DNA of 41,971 nt. Source: Oceaniglobus ichthyenteri (GTDB lineage: Bacteria; Pseudomonadota; Alphaproteobacteria; Rhodobacterales; Rhodobacteraceae). Position numbers and translations under genes: made by a program. Of this stretch, positions 1-7,391 are shown one piece after another (position 1 is the first letter of the stretch; each line of letters opens with the position of its first letter). The notes under the pieces are model-generated. The model worked only from the letters and a program-made list of their open reading frames with translations, was not told where the DNA came from and did not search any database. The DNA lies in NCBI RefSeq assembly GCF_003057885.1, contig NZ_QAGK01000019.1, forward strand, positions 1 to 41,971. Reading direction: 5' to 3'.

Positions 1-50
1 AGTTGTCCGCAGCAGAACGTCTGAGCCGCGACGACGCACATGAGCGCTGA
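1..50 (+). CDS. vapB: VapB/MazE-type antitoxin, 3' end only (cut by the window edge)
   Basis: Only the last 15 codons and the stop are present here, because the contig starts inside the gene. The complete copy is at 39029-39256. The final codons overlap the start of the toxin gene by 11 bases. See the complete copy for function. Confidence 0.85.
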   Translation, partial: LSAAERLSRDDAHER

Positions 51-435
51 GTTCGCGGACACGAATGTCGTTCTTTACCTGCTCGACGATGGCCCAAAGG
101 CCGATCGCGCCGAGGTCATCCTGGGGCAGGGGCCCCGGATCAGCGTTCAGGTTCTAAACGAGTCACTGGTGAACTGCCGCCGCAAAGCTGGCCTCGGTTG
201 GGAGGAAGCAGCGGCCTTTCTCGAAGGCGTGCGCGCCTTGTGTCCCGTCGAAGATCTCTCCGTGCAGACCCATGACGTCGGCCGCGCTTTGGCGGAACGC
301 TACGGCTTCTCGATCTACGACGCGATGATCGTGGCCAGCGCTTTGGTTGCGGGGTGTACCACGCTGTGGAGCGAGGACATGCAAGATGGCCTGCTGGTGG
401 AAGGCCAGCTTCGCATCGTCAACCCCTTTGCATGA
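40..435 (+). CDS. vapC: VapC-like PIN-domain ribonuclease toxin
   Basis: This 131-residue protein has the layout of a PIN-domain endoribonuclease, the toxin of VapBC modules, which cleaves RNA with a metal held by a cluster of acidic residues. Visible candidates are Asp7 in the N-terminal ADTN motif, Glu41 in NES, Asp94 in YDAMI and Asp113/Asp116 near the C-terminus. Its start overlaps the antitoxin stop by 11 bases, which implies translational coupling. On a plasmid such a pair normally acts as an addiction module that kills or stalls plasmid-free cells. The RNA target cannot be told from sequence. An identical copy at 39246-39641 is the same gene seen twice. Confidence 0.9.
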   Translation: MSAEFADTNVVLYLLDDGPKADRAEVILGQGPRISVQVLNESLVNCRRKAGLGWEEAAAFLEGVRALCPVEDLSVQTHDVGRALAERYGFSIYDAMIVASALVAGCTTLWSEDMQDGLLVEGQLRIVNPFA

Positions 436-464
436 GCGGACGGCTTCTGTGCCTGAAACTGACC

Positions 465-509
465 ACAACCTTGTAATCCTTCCCTGTAGTGGAGGATTTG
501 CAAGGTTGT
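465..509. terminator. Long stem-loop between convergent vapC and recombinase genes
   Basis: ACAACCTTG (465-473) pairs with CAAGGTTGT (501-509), and inside it AATCCT (475-480) pairs with AGGATT (493-498) around a 12-base loop. The hairpin fills the short gap between two converging genes, so it is best read as a bidirectional terminator. There is no strong T-run, so the call rests on structure and position. Same element at 39671-39715. Confidence 0.6.
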
Positions 510-513
510 TAGG

Positions 514-1401
514 CTACTCAAGCAGCCCCAGCCTCTCCGCCCGCTCCAACAGCATCTTGACTGACGACGGCTGCCATCTCGTTCGGCCACGTGGTGTGCG
601 TTCGCGCATAGATTCCAGCCGTTCACAGATCGCCTGGAGCGTAATGCCGGGATCCGCGCCCTTGATGGCGGCGACGATGGCGGGCAGGCGGTCGTCGGTT
701 TCGCGGCGGCCGGCGCGGGCCAAAACTGTCTCGGGCAGGAAGCCGTCGCGGACATAGGCCTTCACGGCGCGCAAGAGACGGCTTTGGGTCCAGCGACGCG
801 CCTCGGGCAAGGGGCCGTTGATGATGCGCACCACGTCTTCCCAGGCCAAGTCGGGGCGCAACCGGCGCACATGGGGCACCCAATCTTGTGCCGTTTCGTT
901 CAGACGCTCCATGTAGCCGTCCTGTCGCGCTAGCCGCACCTTGCGAAGAGCGGCAGGGTCTTTGGCCCGCAGTCCAGGGTTTCCGCCCACGCGGCCCTTT
1001 GTGCGCGCACTGGCGAGGCCGGCCTTGGTGCGCTCCCGGATCAGGGCGCGCTCGAACTCGGCCGCAGCGCCCAAGACCTGCAGCGTGAACTTGCCCTGCG
1101 GGGATCCAGTGTCGATCGGGTCCTGGATCGAGCGAAAGAACGCACCCCTGGCCTCCAGCCGCTCGATCACTTCCAGCAGATGCGACAGAGACCGCGCAAG
1201 CCGGTCGATCCTCACGACGACCAGCGTATCGTCACTCTGGATGCGTTCGAGCACACGCCCAAGCACCGGCCGCGCGCGATTGCCGCCTGAGGCGTGCTCT
1301 TCATAGATTTCGGCGCAACCCGCAGATTTCAGGGCCTGCGACTGGGGCAGGGGGGTTTGATCCTCTGTGGATACGCGCGCATAGCCTATCAATGGCATCA
1401 A
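514..1401 (-). CDS. Serine recombinase/resolvase with an extended C-terminal domain
   Basis: The N-terminal half (about residues 1-140) is a resolvase catalytic domain: YARVST places Arg9 and the nucleophile Ser11, and RIDRLAR supplies Asp66, Arg67 and Arg70. The protein is 295 residues, longer than Tn3-type resolvases (about 185), and the C-terminal 120 residues form an additional, probably DNA-binding, region. Serine resolvases convert plasmid multimers to monomers at a res site, and that role fits its place in the backbone beside vapBC and rep genes. A role in cassette inversion or integration cannot be ruled out. The upstream region holds a short repeated element (1435-1453) that could be its binding site. 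The same gene appears again at 39720-40607. Confidence 0.88.
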   Translation of the reverse strand: MMPLIGYARVSTEDQTPLPQSQALKSAGCAEIYEEHASGGNRARPVLGRVLERIQSDDTLVVVRIDRLARSLSHLLEVIERLEARGAFFRSIQDPIDTGSPQGKFTLQVLGAAAEFERALIRERTKAGLASARTKGRVGGNPGLRAKDPAALRKVRLARQDGYMERLNETAQDWVPHVRRLRPDLAWEDVVRIINGPLPEARRWTQSRLLRAVKAYVRDGFLPETVLARAGRRETDDRLPAIVAAIKGADPGITLQAICERLESMRERTPRGRTRWQPSSVKMLLERAERLGLLE

Positions 1402-1434
1402 AACAGTCTTTTTGCAGTTTCATATAGCGCCAAT

Positions 1435-1453
1435 AAACGACCGTTTGTAAACG
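1435..1453. promoter_or_regulatory. Alternating inverted repeat upstream of the recombinase (candidate res subsite or operator)
   Basis: The five-base word AAACG (1435-1439), its complement CGTTT (1442-1446) and AAACG again (1449-1453) follow each other with 2-base gaps, giving two overlapping dyads 34-52 bases upstream of the recombinase start. Resolvases usually bind paired half-sites beside their own gene. Second copy at 40641-40659. Confidence 0.35.
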
Positions 1454-1589
1454 AATGCAACCGCTCTCTCTGTGGTGCTGCTCATCAAAAACCCCTTGGA
1501 TTCCATACGCTGAGCGCGATCAGAGAAATCTCGCAGACCACCGAGCGCGCGTGCTATATAAGGTATGCAGGCGCACTCTGACAAAACAC

Positions 1590-1621
1590 TTGGGTAAAAT
1601 GCAAAAGTGCCGTATTTTGCA
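1590..1621 (+). promoter_or_regulatory. Promoter overlapped by an inverted repeat, for the DUF1612-like gene
   Basis: TTGGGT (1590-1595) and TATTTT (1613-1618) are 17 bases apart, fitting -35 and -10 boxes. A perfect dyad, TGCAAAA (1600-1606) and TTTTGCA (1615-1621), overlaps the spacer and the -10 box, as an autoregulatory operator would. Transcription would start at about 1625, exactly at an ATG, suggesting a leaderless message. Confidence 0.45.
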
Positions 1622-1624
1622 CAT

Positions 1625-2704
1625 ATGAAGCCTCAAGTTTCCACGCAGTATGATATTTTTGACGACCCTCTAGTGGATGCGGAGGGGCTCGAAGAGGCGT
1701 CTGAGGACGACCTGTGGTTCCTGCCCGGTCCGATGGAAGTGGAGCCGGAATATCTGCCGCCCGGACCGAGGGCAGAGCTGCGTGAAACCGCAGTCCTCGA
1801 CGATTGGCGGAAGGCAGAGGCAGGCAATGCCGCCCATCTCGCCCGTGTGGCTGGCCGGATTGGCGCACTGGATGACCGTCTGCACCGTGGTCCGGAGGGC
1901 TGGCGGCACAGGCTCGCGCTGATGGAGGCGGCAGACCTCAGCTGGTTTGCAGGCGACCGAATTGGCCCGGATCGGCTGGCGCTCTGGATATCCATGCGCT
2001 TGTCCGGCGTGCAGGACGACACCGCAGCGCTCGCGCGTGTCGGATGGGCAGTGCGGCGTCTGACAGGCGGTCCCGGCCCAGGGGTGGACCTGTCCGCTTT
2101 CCTCGATCGCCGTGACCCCGAAAACATGGCGGATGAAGCCGAGCCCTTTGCGGATCGCGCGGGCGGTTGGCTTGACCTGATGGCGCAAGCCGCCGACCTG
2201 CACCCGATCACACGCGCCTGCATGGGGTTTCACCTCTGGAGCCTTGCGGGCCTCGGGCAACAGGGCGACCGGATGGAAGCGGCGGTTACCGCCGCACGCA
2301 TTGCCGCCAGCGAAGGCCCGAGTTCGAATGGGGGGGCCATCTTTGCGCCTCTGGCTACACGCGGGGCAGGGGGGCTGCGCGCCAGTGGCCCATCGGCTGA
2401 GCGCTTAGAGCGTTGGCTCGAGGGAATGGAAACAGCATGCCTGACAGCAATGCGACACCTCGACGATATCCAGGCATGGTCAGCTCGGGCGGAAACCATG
2501 ATGGCCCCGCTCTCTGGCAAGACACCACCAGCATTGCGCGCCGTGCTGGCCGAATGGCCCCTCGTCTCCGCCCCAATGGCCGAGACCCTGACCGGTGCCA
2601 GCCGCGCCGCCGTCCAGCGCAACCTCGTCTGGATGGAAGCGCGGGGTTTGATCTGCGAAGTGACCGGGCAGGGCCGGTTCCGGATGTGGCGCACCACGAC
2701 CTAA
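1625..2704 (+). CDS. DUF1612-like protein with C-terminal helix-turn-helix
   Basis: The protein resembles the RHE_PE00001/DUF1612 family common on rhizobial and rhodobacterial plasmids. Its N-terminal region is acidic, the middle (about residues 60-290) is helical, and the last 60 residues look like a winged or helix-turn-helix segment (PLVSAPMAETLTGASRAAVQ, then a basic ending GRFRMWRTTT). The family's function is not established; DNA binding is inferred from the C-terminus. A GTG at 1607 gives a form six residues longer (365), but the predicted promoter would start transcription at the ATG at 1625, which I prefer. It diverges from the recombinase gene, and a dyad at the promoter suggests self-regulation. 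Duplicate at 40831-41910. Confidence 0.6.
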   Translation: MKPQVSTQYDIFDDPLVDAEGLEEASEDDLWFLPGPMEVEPEYLPPGPRAELRETAVLDDWRKAEAGNAAHLARVAGRIGALDDRLHRGPEGWRHRLALMEAADLSWFAGDRIGPDRLALWISMRLSGVQDDTAALARVGWAVRRLTGGPGPGVDLSAFLDRRDPENMADEAEPFADRAGGWLDLMAQAADLHPITRACMGFHLWSLAGLGQQGDRMEAAVTAARIAASEGPSSNGGAIFAPLATRGAGGLRASGPSAERLERWLEGMETACLTAMRHLDDIQAWSARAETMMAPLSGKTPPALRAVLAEWPLVSAPMAETLTGASRAAVQRNLVWMEARGLICEVTGQGRFRMWRTTT

Positions 2705-2797
2705 GAGATGAGCGTCATCGCTCGGTATCCTGACGGGTGCGTGCCAGTCGGCCAAAGTTCCGGTAGGAGGAGGCAAAGCCCGCCGGAACCTTGGCAA

Positions 2798-3010
2798 TCA
2801 AGGTGCTCGAATTTGGAGATACTCCTCGCCAGTGCGCAAGGCCGCTGTGGCCGGCGCTTCCGTGCGGTTGTGCCTTCACCATCTATGATGACTGGTGAAG
2901 GCGGCGAGCAAGACGCCCGGTATTTTGGACACTGCGCGGCCCTGTTTGTCGTTGCTGCTTTGCCTGCCCCCGTCACCGTGCAAGTCAAAGTTCACCACAC
3001 TGCCGTTCGC
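2798..3010 (-). pseudogene. Decayed fragment resembling a small membrane-anchored metal-efflux accessory protein
   Basis: Reading the minus strand in one frame gives a segment starting ANGSVVNFDLHGDGG, followed by HHRW, a stop codon, then RHNRTEAPATAALRTGEEYL. This resembles the end of small 'transmembrane anchor' proteins near RND and metal-efflux genes, where HGWFWRNR-like text is expected across the stop. The in-frame stop and lack of a start mark it as a relic. The family match is from memory and is tentative. With the next entry it accounts for most of the 2705-3191 gap, in which I see no intact gene. Confidence 0.3.
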
Positions 3011-3089
3011 TGCTCAGGCGAAGCGGGCGATATGGCCTTCCTCCATAGCCAGCTTCGACAGGATCTGACTCTGCAGCAACCGTGGTCTC

Positions 3090-3179
3090 GGGAACAGGCC
3101 GGGTCAGGCTGGGCGGCGCGCCGATCTTTTCGTAGTAGCGGATGGTAAATTGCGGATCACAAGGATCGTGTGTTTTCAC
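3090..3179 (-). pseudogene. Fragment of a MerR-family regulator
   Basis: The minus strand encodes QFTIRYYEKIG (3120-3152), the recognition-helix end and following strand of MerR-family DNA-binding domains, but no proper N-terminus precedes it and the text after it is not MerR-like. It lies directly beside, and diverges from, the MerR-type promoter at 3192-3222, the usual place for a merR gene. It is probably the remnant of the original regulator of that promoter. Confidence 0.5.
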
Positions 3180-3191
3180 GAAAATATGTCC

Positions 3192-3222
3192 TTGAACCTC
3201 TAGCCACTAGAAGTCCTATCTA
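3192..3222 (+). promoter_or_regulatory. MerR-type promoter P1 (19-bp spacer), for the first L,D-transpeptidase
   Basis: TTGAAC (3192-3197) and TATCTA (3217-3222) are separated by 19 bases, two more than a normal sigma-70 spacer, with a dyad ACCTCTAG/CTAGAAGT inside. Long spacers with a central dyad are the signature of promoters activated by MerR-family metal sensors, which untwist the DNA. The gene starts 60 bases downstream. Confidence 0.75.
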
Positions 3223-3282
3223 ATCAAAGTGAACAGATACCGTTCTTGCCATAGATTCTGGTGGGAACCGAAAGGGTAAGAC

Positions 3283-3945
3283 ATGCTGACAAGACGACAC
3301 TTCATTCAAACAACAACGGCGCTATTCTCCGCGTCTGTTTCCAGCCCCCTGTTGGCCGATACCTGGCCCGCCGAGGCACAGAAGGCTGAATGGGACGCGC
3401 AAGTCACGCCGCCCGGATTCGATCCGGCCACGTCAAACCCTTGGGGCCTACACCCGCGCTTTTTGCCCCAGCGCGTGGTCGCGAAACCCGGACTCGTGCC
3501 AGGAGACATCCATGTCGATGCGGTCGCGCGGTATCTCTATCATATCGAGGAGAGCGGGACCGCAATGCGCTACGGTGTGGCCATTGCCCGGGGCAACCTA
3601 TATGAGCCTGGGGTCTACACGATCAAACGCAAGGTGAGGTGGCCGCATTGGACACCGACCCAGAACATGATCGAGCGGGATCCGGAAAACGCACGATGGG
3701 CCGACGGGATGGAACCCGGCCCCGAAAACGCTTTGGGATCACGAGCCATCTATCTGTACGTCGGAGACCGCGACACTTATCTTCGAATACACGGCACGCC
3801 CTATCCGAGAAGTATCGGCGGTCGAGCCAGTTCGGGTTGCGTGCGGATGGTCATGGCTCACATTAACGAACTTTATCCCAACGTTGAGATCGAATCGACG
3901 GCACATTTGTACTCGGCGGAGGACAGTGTCACCGCGCGAAGTTGA
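3283..3945 (+). CDS. Exported L,D-transpeptidase (YkuD domain)
   Basis: The 220-residue protein carries the YkuD catalytic signature HGTPYPRSIGGRASSGCVRM, giving His170 and the nucleophile Cys186. Such enzymes make 3-3 cross-links in peptidoglycan or attach proteins to it in the periplasm. The N-terminus TRRHFIQ followed by a hydrophobic stretch looks like a Tat signal peptide ending near residue 26. The start ATG follows an AAGGG ribosome site. It is the only gene of its transcription unit and is driven by a MerR-type promoter (P1), so expression is probably metal-induced. A second, different L,D-transpeptidase lies just past zntA at 6879. Confidence 0.9.
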   Translation: MLTRRHFIQTTTALFSASVSSPLLADTWPAEAQKAEWDAQVTPPGFDPATSNPWGLHPRFLPQRVVAKPGLVPGDIHVDAVARYLYHIEESGTAMRYGVAIARGNLYEPGVYTIKRKVRWPHWTPTQNMIERDPENARWADGMEPGPENALGSRAIYLYVGDRDTYLRIHGTPYPRSIGGRASSGCVRMVMAHINELYPNVEIESTAHLYSAEDSVTARS

Positions 3946-3993
3946 GTGTGGTGCGTAGGTCTGAGGCGCGTTGATCCAACGTGTGGCGCGTCC

Positions 3994-4278
3994 TCAAGCT
4001 TCGCGTGCCACGCAGATCGGATTACCGTTCGCCGTGCGCAACGGCAGCAGCGTCGTTTCGACCGGCCCGCTATGTTCGTACCAATAGCAGCCGTCTTCCG
4101 GCACGAGGCGCGCGGTTGCAACATCCTGATCCGGAGCAGCCATCGCAACCACAGCTTCGGGAACGTTGCCCGTCTGGTCTGCCGTGTCGTTCGGCCCTGT
4201 CGGCTGGATGGCGCATCCTGTCGTGAGCAAAAGCGCCACCGCAACCATCATTTTTTGCTTCAGCATCAAAACCTGCAT
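3994..4278 (-). CDS. Small predicted lipoprotein, unknown function
   Basis: A 94-residue product starts MQVLMLKQKMM and has a hydrophobic stretch ending in the lipobox LTTGC (Cys22), so it should be processed by LspA and lipidated. The C-terminal third contains DGCYWYEHSGPVETTLLPLR and a second cysteine near the end, which could form a disulfide or bind metal. I do not recognise the family. I chose the ATG at 4278 because it directly precedes the signal peptide and has an AAGGAAAGGA site upstream; the open frame extends further but without signal-like sequence. It converges with the L,D-transpeptidase and diverges from zntA. Its place in a metal island and its Cys-rich tail suggest a periplasmic accessory, but that is inference. 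Confidence 0.65.
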   Translation of the reverse strand: MQVLMLKQKMMVAVALLLTTGCAIQPTGPNDTADQTGNVPEAVVAMAAPDQDVATARLVPEDGCYWYEHSGPVETTLLPLRTANGNPICVAREA

Positions 4279-4397
4279 CGAGTTTCCTTTCCTTTCTGTT
4301 TTTCTTAGTATCGGCTCTTTATGCCTCACGCCGTGATTGAGGCTGTCGTCGGACCGTCTAGCAAGAAAACAAACGGAAATACCACCGAACTTTTCTC

Positions 4398-4428
4398 TTG
4401 AAGCTCTAGCTACTGTAGGGGCTATGTC
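4398..4428 (+). promoter_or_regulatory. MerR-type promoter P2 (19-bp spacer), for zntA
   Basis: TTGAAG (4398-4403) and TATGTC (4423-4428) are 19 bases apart around an imperfect dyad (CTCTAG...CTGTAG). Transcription would start near 4435, leaving a 26-base leader with AGAGG (4449-4453) ahead of the ATG at 4461. Confidence 0.75.
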
Positions 4429-4460
4429 ATGACAAAGCACCCGAATCCAGAGGTCCGTTC

Positions 4461-6815
4461 ATGCCGTCCGACACCCACCGCCACGATCACGATCACGCCG
4501 AAGATGCCCAGGCAAGCGGCGGCAGTTGCTGTGGTAGCGCCGGAACGTGCGGCGACATCGCACCGACGACGCCCGCCCCAACCGGCGGGCGCAGTTTTCA
4601 GGTGTCCGGCCTCGATTGCGCCGAGGAGGTCGCGATCTTGAATAAGGTAATCGGCCCGCAGATCGGCGGGGCCGAGCATCTCGCGTTCGATGTGATCAAC
4701 GGGAGGATGACCATTCTCGACAGCGCAAAGAGTGTATCGGACGACGAAGTTGCGGAACTTGTCGCGAGCACCGGCATGACCGCGAAGCCGTGGAATGCCG
4801 AGAACGCGTCGGTCGACCAAGCGGCCCATCTTGCACGACAGCGGCTGTTTACGGCTCTCAGCGGCGGCTTCTGGGCGGCGGGTTTTCTCTGGCACATCGT
4901 CGAGACAGGTATGGGCGGGGCGCTCGGCCTCTTCGCGGGGCACGGCGAAGCGCCGATGCCGCTGGCCGAGGCAGGGCTTTTTGCAGTTGCTATCCTATTC
5001 GGCGTTTGGCTTGTGGCACCGAAGGCATGGTCGTCCGCACGTCGGCTGTCGCCCGACATGAACCTGCTGATGGTTGTCGCAGTCGCCGGAGCCATCGGGC
5101 TCGGTGAATTCTTCGAGGCAGCGACAGTGGCTTTTTTCTTTTCGCTGTCCCTCTTTCTCGAAAGCTGGAGCGTTGGGCGCGCGCGGAACGCGGTGTCGGC
5201 GCTCCTGGATCTTGCGCCACCCACCGCGCGCGTGATCCGCGATGACGGAAGCGAGACCGACATGCCGGCGGCGCAAGTCGCCGTAGGCTCAAGCTTTATT
5301 GTACGCGGTGGCGACCGTATCCCGCTCGACGGCCTGGTGACGGGTGGCGCGGGCGCGGTCGACCAGGCGCCGATCACCGGCGAAAGTGCTTTGATACCCA
5401 AAGAGACCGGAGACGAGGTCTATGCGGGCACGATCAACGGCGAAGGTACACTAACGGTGCGCGCCACGAAGGCCGCCTCGGATACCGTCTTGGCCAAGAT
5501 CATCCGCATGGTCGGCGACGCTCATGCCCGCCGCGCGCCCGTGGAACAGTGGGTGGCAAAGTTCGCCCGCATCTACACGCCTATCGTCATGGCTCTCGCC
5601 GTCGCAATTGCGCTACTGCCGCCGCTTATCTTCGGCGGAGCCTGGGATTACTGGTTCTACAATGCCCTCGTGCTGCTGGTGATCGCTTGCCCATGTGCTC
5701 TGGTCATCTCGACCCCTGTCTCCATCGTCGCAGCGCTCACCGCTTCGGCGCGGGCGGGCGTCCTCATCAAGGGCGGTGCCTATGTAGAGGCGCCGGGCAG
5801 GACGACGGCGCTGGCCATGGACAAGACCGGCACAATCACCATGGGCCAGCCGGAAGTGGCGGCGGTGCACCCGCTGGGCGGGGCTTCAGCGCAAGATCTG
5901 ATGACCCTCGCCGCAGGACTGGAGGCACGTTCGTCGCACCCTTTGGCGCGTGCCATTCTCGCGCGGGCGGAGGCCGACGGCGTCAAGGTGTCCGCCGCAG
6001 AGGATACCCGCACCATTCCCGGCAGGGGACTTGAAGGACGCACTGACGGACGGTCGATCTGGCTGGGGTCGGACCGGTTTGCCGAGGAGAAGGGTTTCGG
6101 CGACGCCATTCCGAAGGATCTGCGGGAGCGGATCGAAGGCGCCGGCAGCACCCTTGTCGCTGTCGGCGATGAATCCGGTGTGACGGGCATTCTTGAACTG
6201 CGCGATCGCATCCGCCCTGATGCCAAGGGCATCGTGGCGCAACTTCACGCGCAGGGCGTGAAGACCATCGTCATGCTGACCGGTGACAACGAGCGAACAG
6301 CGCGCGCCGTTGCCGCCGAGGTCGGTATCGACGAGGTGCGCGCTGAGCTTCTGCCCGAAGACAAGGTGACAGCCATCGAAGACCTGGTCAAAACTCACGA
6401 CATGGTTGCCATGATCGGCGACGGGGTGAACGATGCACCCGCAATGGCGCGCGCGCATTATGCCATCGCGATGGGTGCGGTTGGTTCTGACGCGGCAATC
6501 GAGACGGCGGACATTGCCCTTATGACCGACGACCTCGGCAAGGTGCCTTGGCTGATCGGTCATTCGCGCCGGACAATGTCGATTATCCATCAGAACATCG
6601 GTATTTCCTTGGCGACCAAGGGAGTTTTCGTTGTCGCTACCGCGTTCGGAATGGCATCGATGTGGGGCGCTATTGCAGCCGACGTGGGTGTGTCATTGCT
6701 GGTGGTGGCGAACGCCCTGCGCCTGCTCAACAGCCAAGAGGCCAAGGCACCGCCGTCCGGTGGCGAGCAGGTTGGGCCACAGATCGCAAAGGCCGCGCTT
6801 GCCCACGGACATTGA
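4461..6815 (+). CDS. zntA: Zn/Cd/Pb-exporting P1B-type ATPase (ZntA/CadA-like)
   Basis: This 784-residue inner-membrane pump uses ATP to export soft divalent metals. The N-terminus is rich in His (residues 6-12) and Cys (SCCGSAGTC, 22-30), followed by one heavy-metal-associated domain with a variant GLDCAEE site (Cys53) instead of the usual CxxC. Core motifs are all present: TGES (306-309), the metal-binding CPC in transmembrane segment 4 (410-412), the phosphorylated Asp454 in DKTGT, SSHPLA (491-496) and GDGVNDAP (653-660). A Lys in TM7 (LATKGVF) and an Asp in TM8 (ADVGVS) match the P1B-2 (Zn, Cd, Pb) subgroup. It starts 26 bases after the predicted start of transcription from MerR-type promoter P2, so it should be metal-induced. 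Confidence 0.95.
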   Translation: MPSDTHRHDHDHAEDAQASGGSCCGSAGTCGDIAPTTPAPTGGRSFQVSGLDCAEEVAILNKVIGPQIGGAEHLAFDVINGRMTILDSAKSVSDDEVAELVASTGMTAKPWNAENASVDQAAHLARQRLFTALSGGFWAAGFLWHIVETGMGGALGLFAGHGEAPMPLAEAGLFAVAILFGVWLVAPKAWSSARRLSPDMNLLMVVAVAGAIGLGEFFEAATVAFFFSLSLFLESWSVGRARNAVSALLDLAPPTARVIRDDGSETDMPAAQVAVGSSFIVRGGDRIPLDGLVTGGAGAVDQAPITGESALIPKETGDEVYAGTINGEGTLTVRATKAASDTVLAKIIRMVGDAHARRAPVEQWVAKFARIYTPIVMALAVAIALLPPLIFGGAWDYWFYNALVLLVIACPCALVISTPVSIVAALTASARAGVLIKGGAYVEAPGRTTALAMDKTGTITMGQPEVAAVHPLGGASAQDLMTLAAGLEARSSHPLARAILARAEADGVKVSAAEDTRTIPGRGLEGRTDGRSIWLGSDRFAEEKGFGDAIPKDLRERIEGAGSTLVAVGDESGVTGILELRDRIRPDAKGIVAQLHAQGVKTIVMLTGDNERTARAVAAEVGIDEVRAELLPEDKVTAIEDLVKTHDMVAMIGDGVNDAPAMARAHYAIAMGAVGSDAAIETADIALMTDDLGKVPWLIGHSRRTMSIIHQNIGISLATKGVFVVATAFGMASMWGAIAADVGVSLLVVANALRLLNSQEAKAPPSGGEQVGPQIAKAALAHGH

Positions 6816-6878
6816 TCACGCGGCATTTGCAAGGTAACATTATTTCCATATCAGACCTCACGAAAGAGGCATCGAGCA

Positions 6879-7391
6879 GTGAAAACCATTCGATTTCCCC
6901 GCCGCGCCGTCCTGTTGGGTGGCTTAGCGGCCTTTTTGTCGGGCTGTGCCGGCAAGTTCCGCAGCTATGACGGACCCGAAGTGACGCGACTTCGGCTCTA
7001 CAAGGGACAGCGTTTGCTTGTTCTCGACGGATCCGATCGCGTGCTGCAAACCTATCCGATCGGGCTGGGCTTCGCTCCTCAGGGTCACAAGCAATTCGAG
7101 GGAGACGGTCGGACCCCGGAGGGCACCTACATAGTCGATAAGCGCAACCCTGAAAGTACGTATCATCTTTCAGTTGGCATCTCTTATCCGAATGAGGCCG
7201 ACATCGCCTTTGCCGAAGCGCAGGGCCTTTCCCCCGGCGGCGACATCTTCATCCATGGTGGTCCACGCCCCGGCATCGACCCGACGGACATCCGCGACTG
7301 GACAGCTGGCTGCATCGCGGTCACAGATCGGCAGATCGAGGACATCTATGCAATGGTGAAGGACGGAACGCCTATCCACATCTATGCATGA
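6879..7391 (+). CDS. L,D-transpeptidase lipoprotein (YkuD domain)
   Basis: This 170-residue protein has a YkuD active site of the form DIFIHGG (His126) and WTAGCIAVTD (Cys145), typical of the shorter ErfK/YafK-like group. The signal sequence ends in the lipobox LSGC (Cys23), so it is a membrane-anchored periplasmic enzyme that would act on peptidoglycan. The start is GTG at 6879, with AAAGAGG upstream. It lies 63 bases after zntA on the same strand and probably shares its promoter P2. Its 3' end overlaps the 3' end of the converging lnt gene by 20 bases. Lipidation ties it to LspA and Lnt, encoded next door on the other strand. Confidence 0.88.
   Translation: MKTIRFPRRAVLLGGLAAFLSGCAGKFRSYDGPEVTRLRLYKGQRLLVLDGSDRVLQTYPIGLGFAPQGHKQFEGDGRTPEGTYIVDKRNPESTYHLSVGISYPNEADIAFAEAQGLSPGGDIFIHGGPRPGIDPTDIRDWTAGCIAVTDRQIEDIYAMVKDGTPIHIYA

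Larger units (their letters stand above)
1..2765. repeat. Terminal direct repeat, left copy (circular contig overlap)
   Basis: This stretch is repeated at 39207-41971 with a constant offset of 39206. All genes in it (end of vapB, vapC, recombinase, DUF1612-like gene) have identical translations in both copies, and the base sequences match at the junctions I compared. One copy starts in mid-gene (vapB) and the other stops in intergenic DNA, as expected when a circular molecule is assembled past its starting point. A genuine 2.8-kb tandem duplication is less likely but not excluded by sequence alone. Confidence 0.93.

Noticed and set aside
2708-3148. 146-codon plus-strand frame after the DUF1612-like gene
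   Set aside because: No motif, no ribosome site, and it crosses decayed genes that read on the minus strand.
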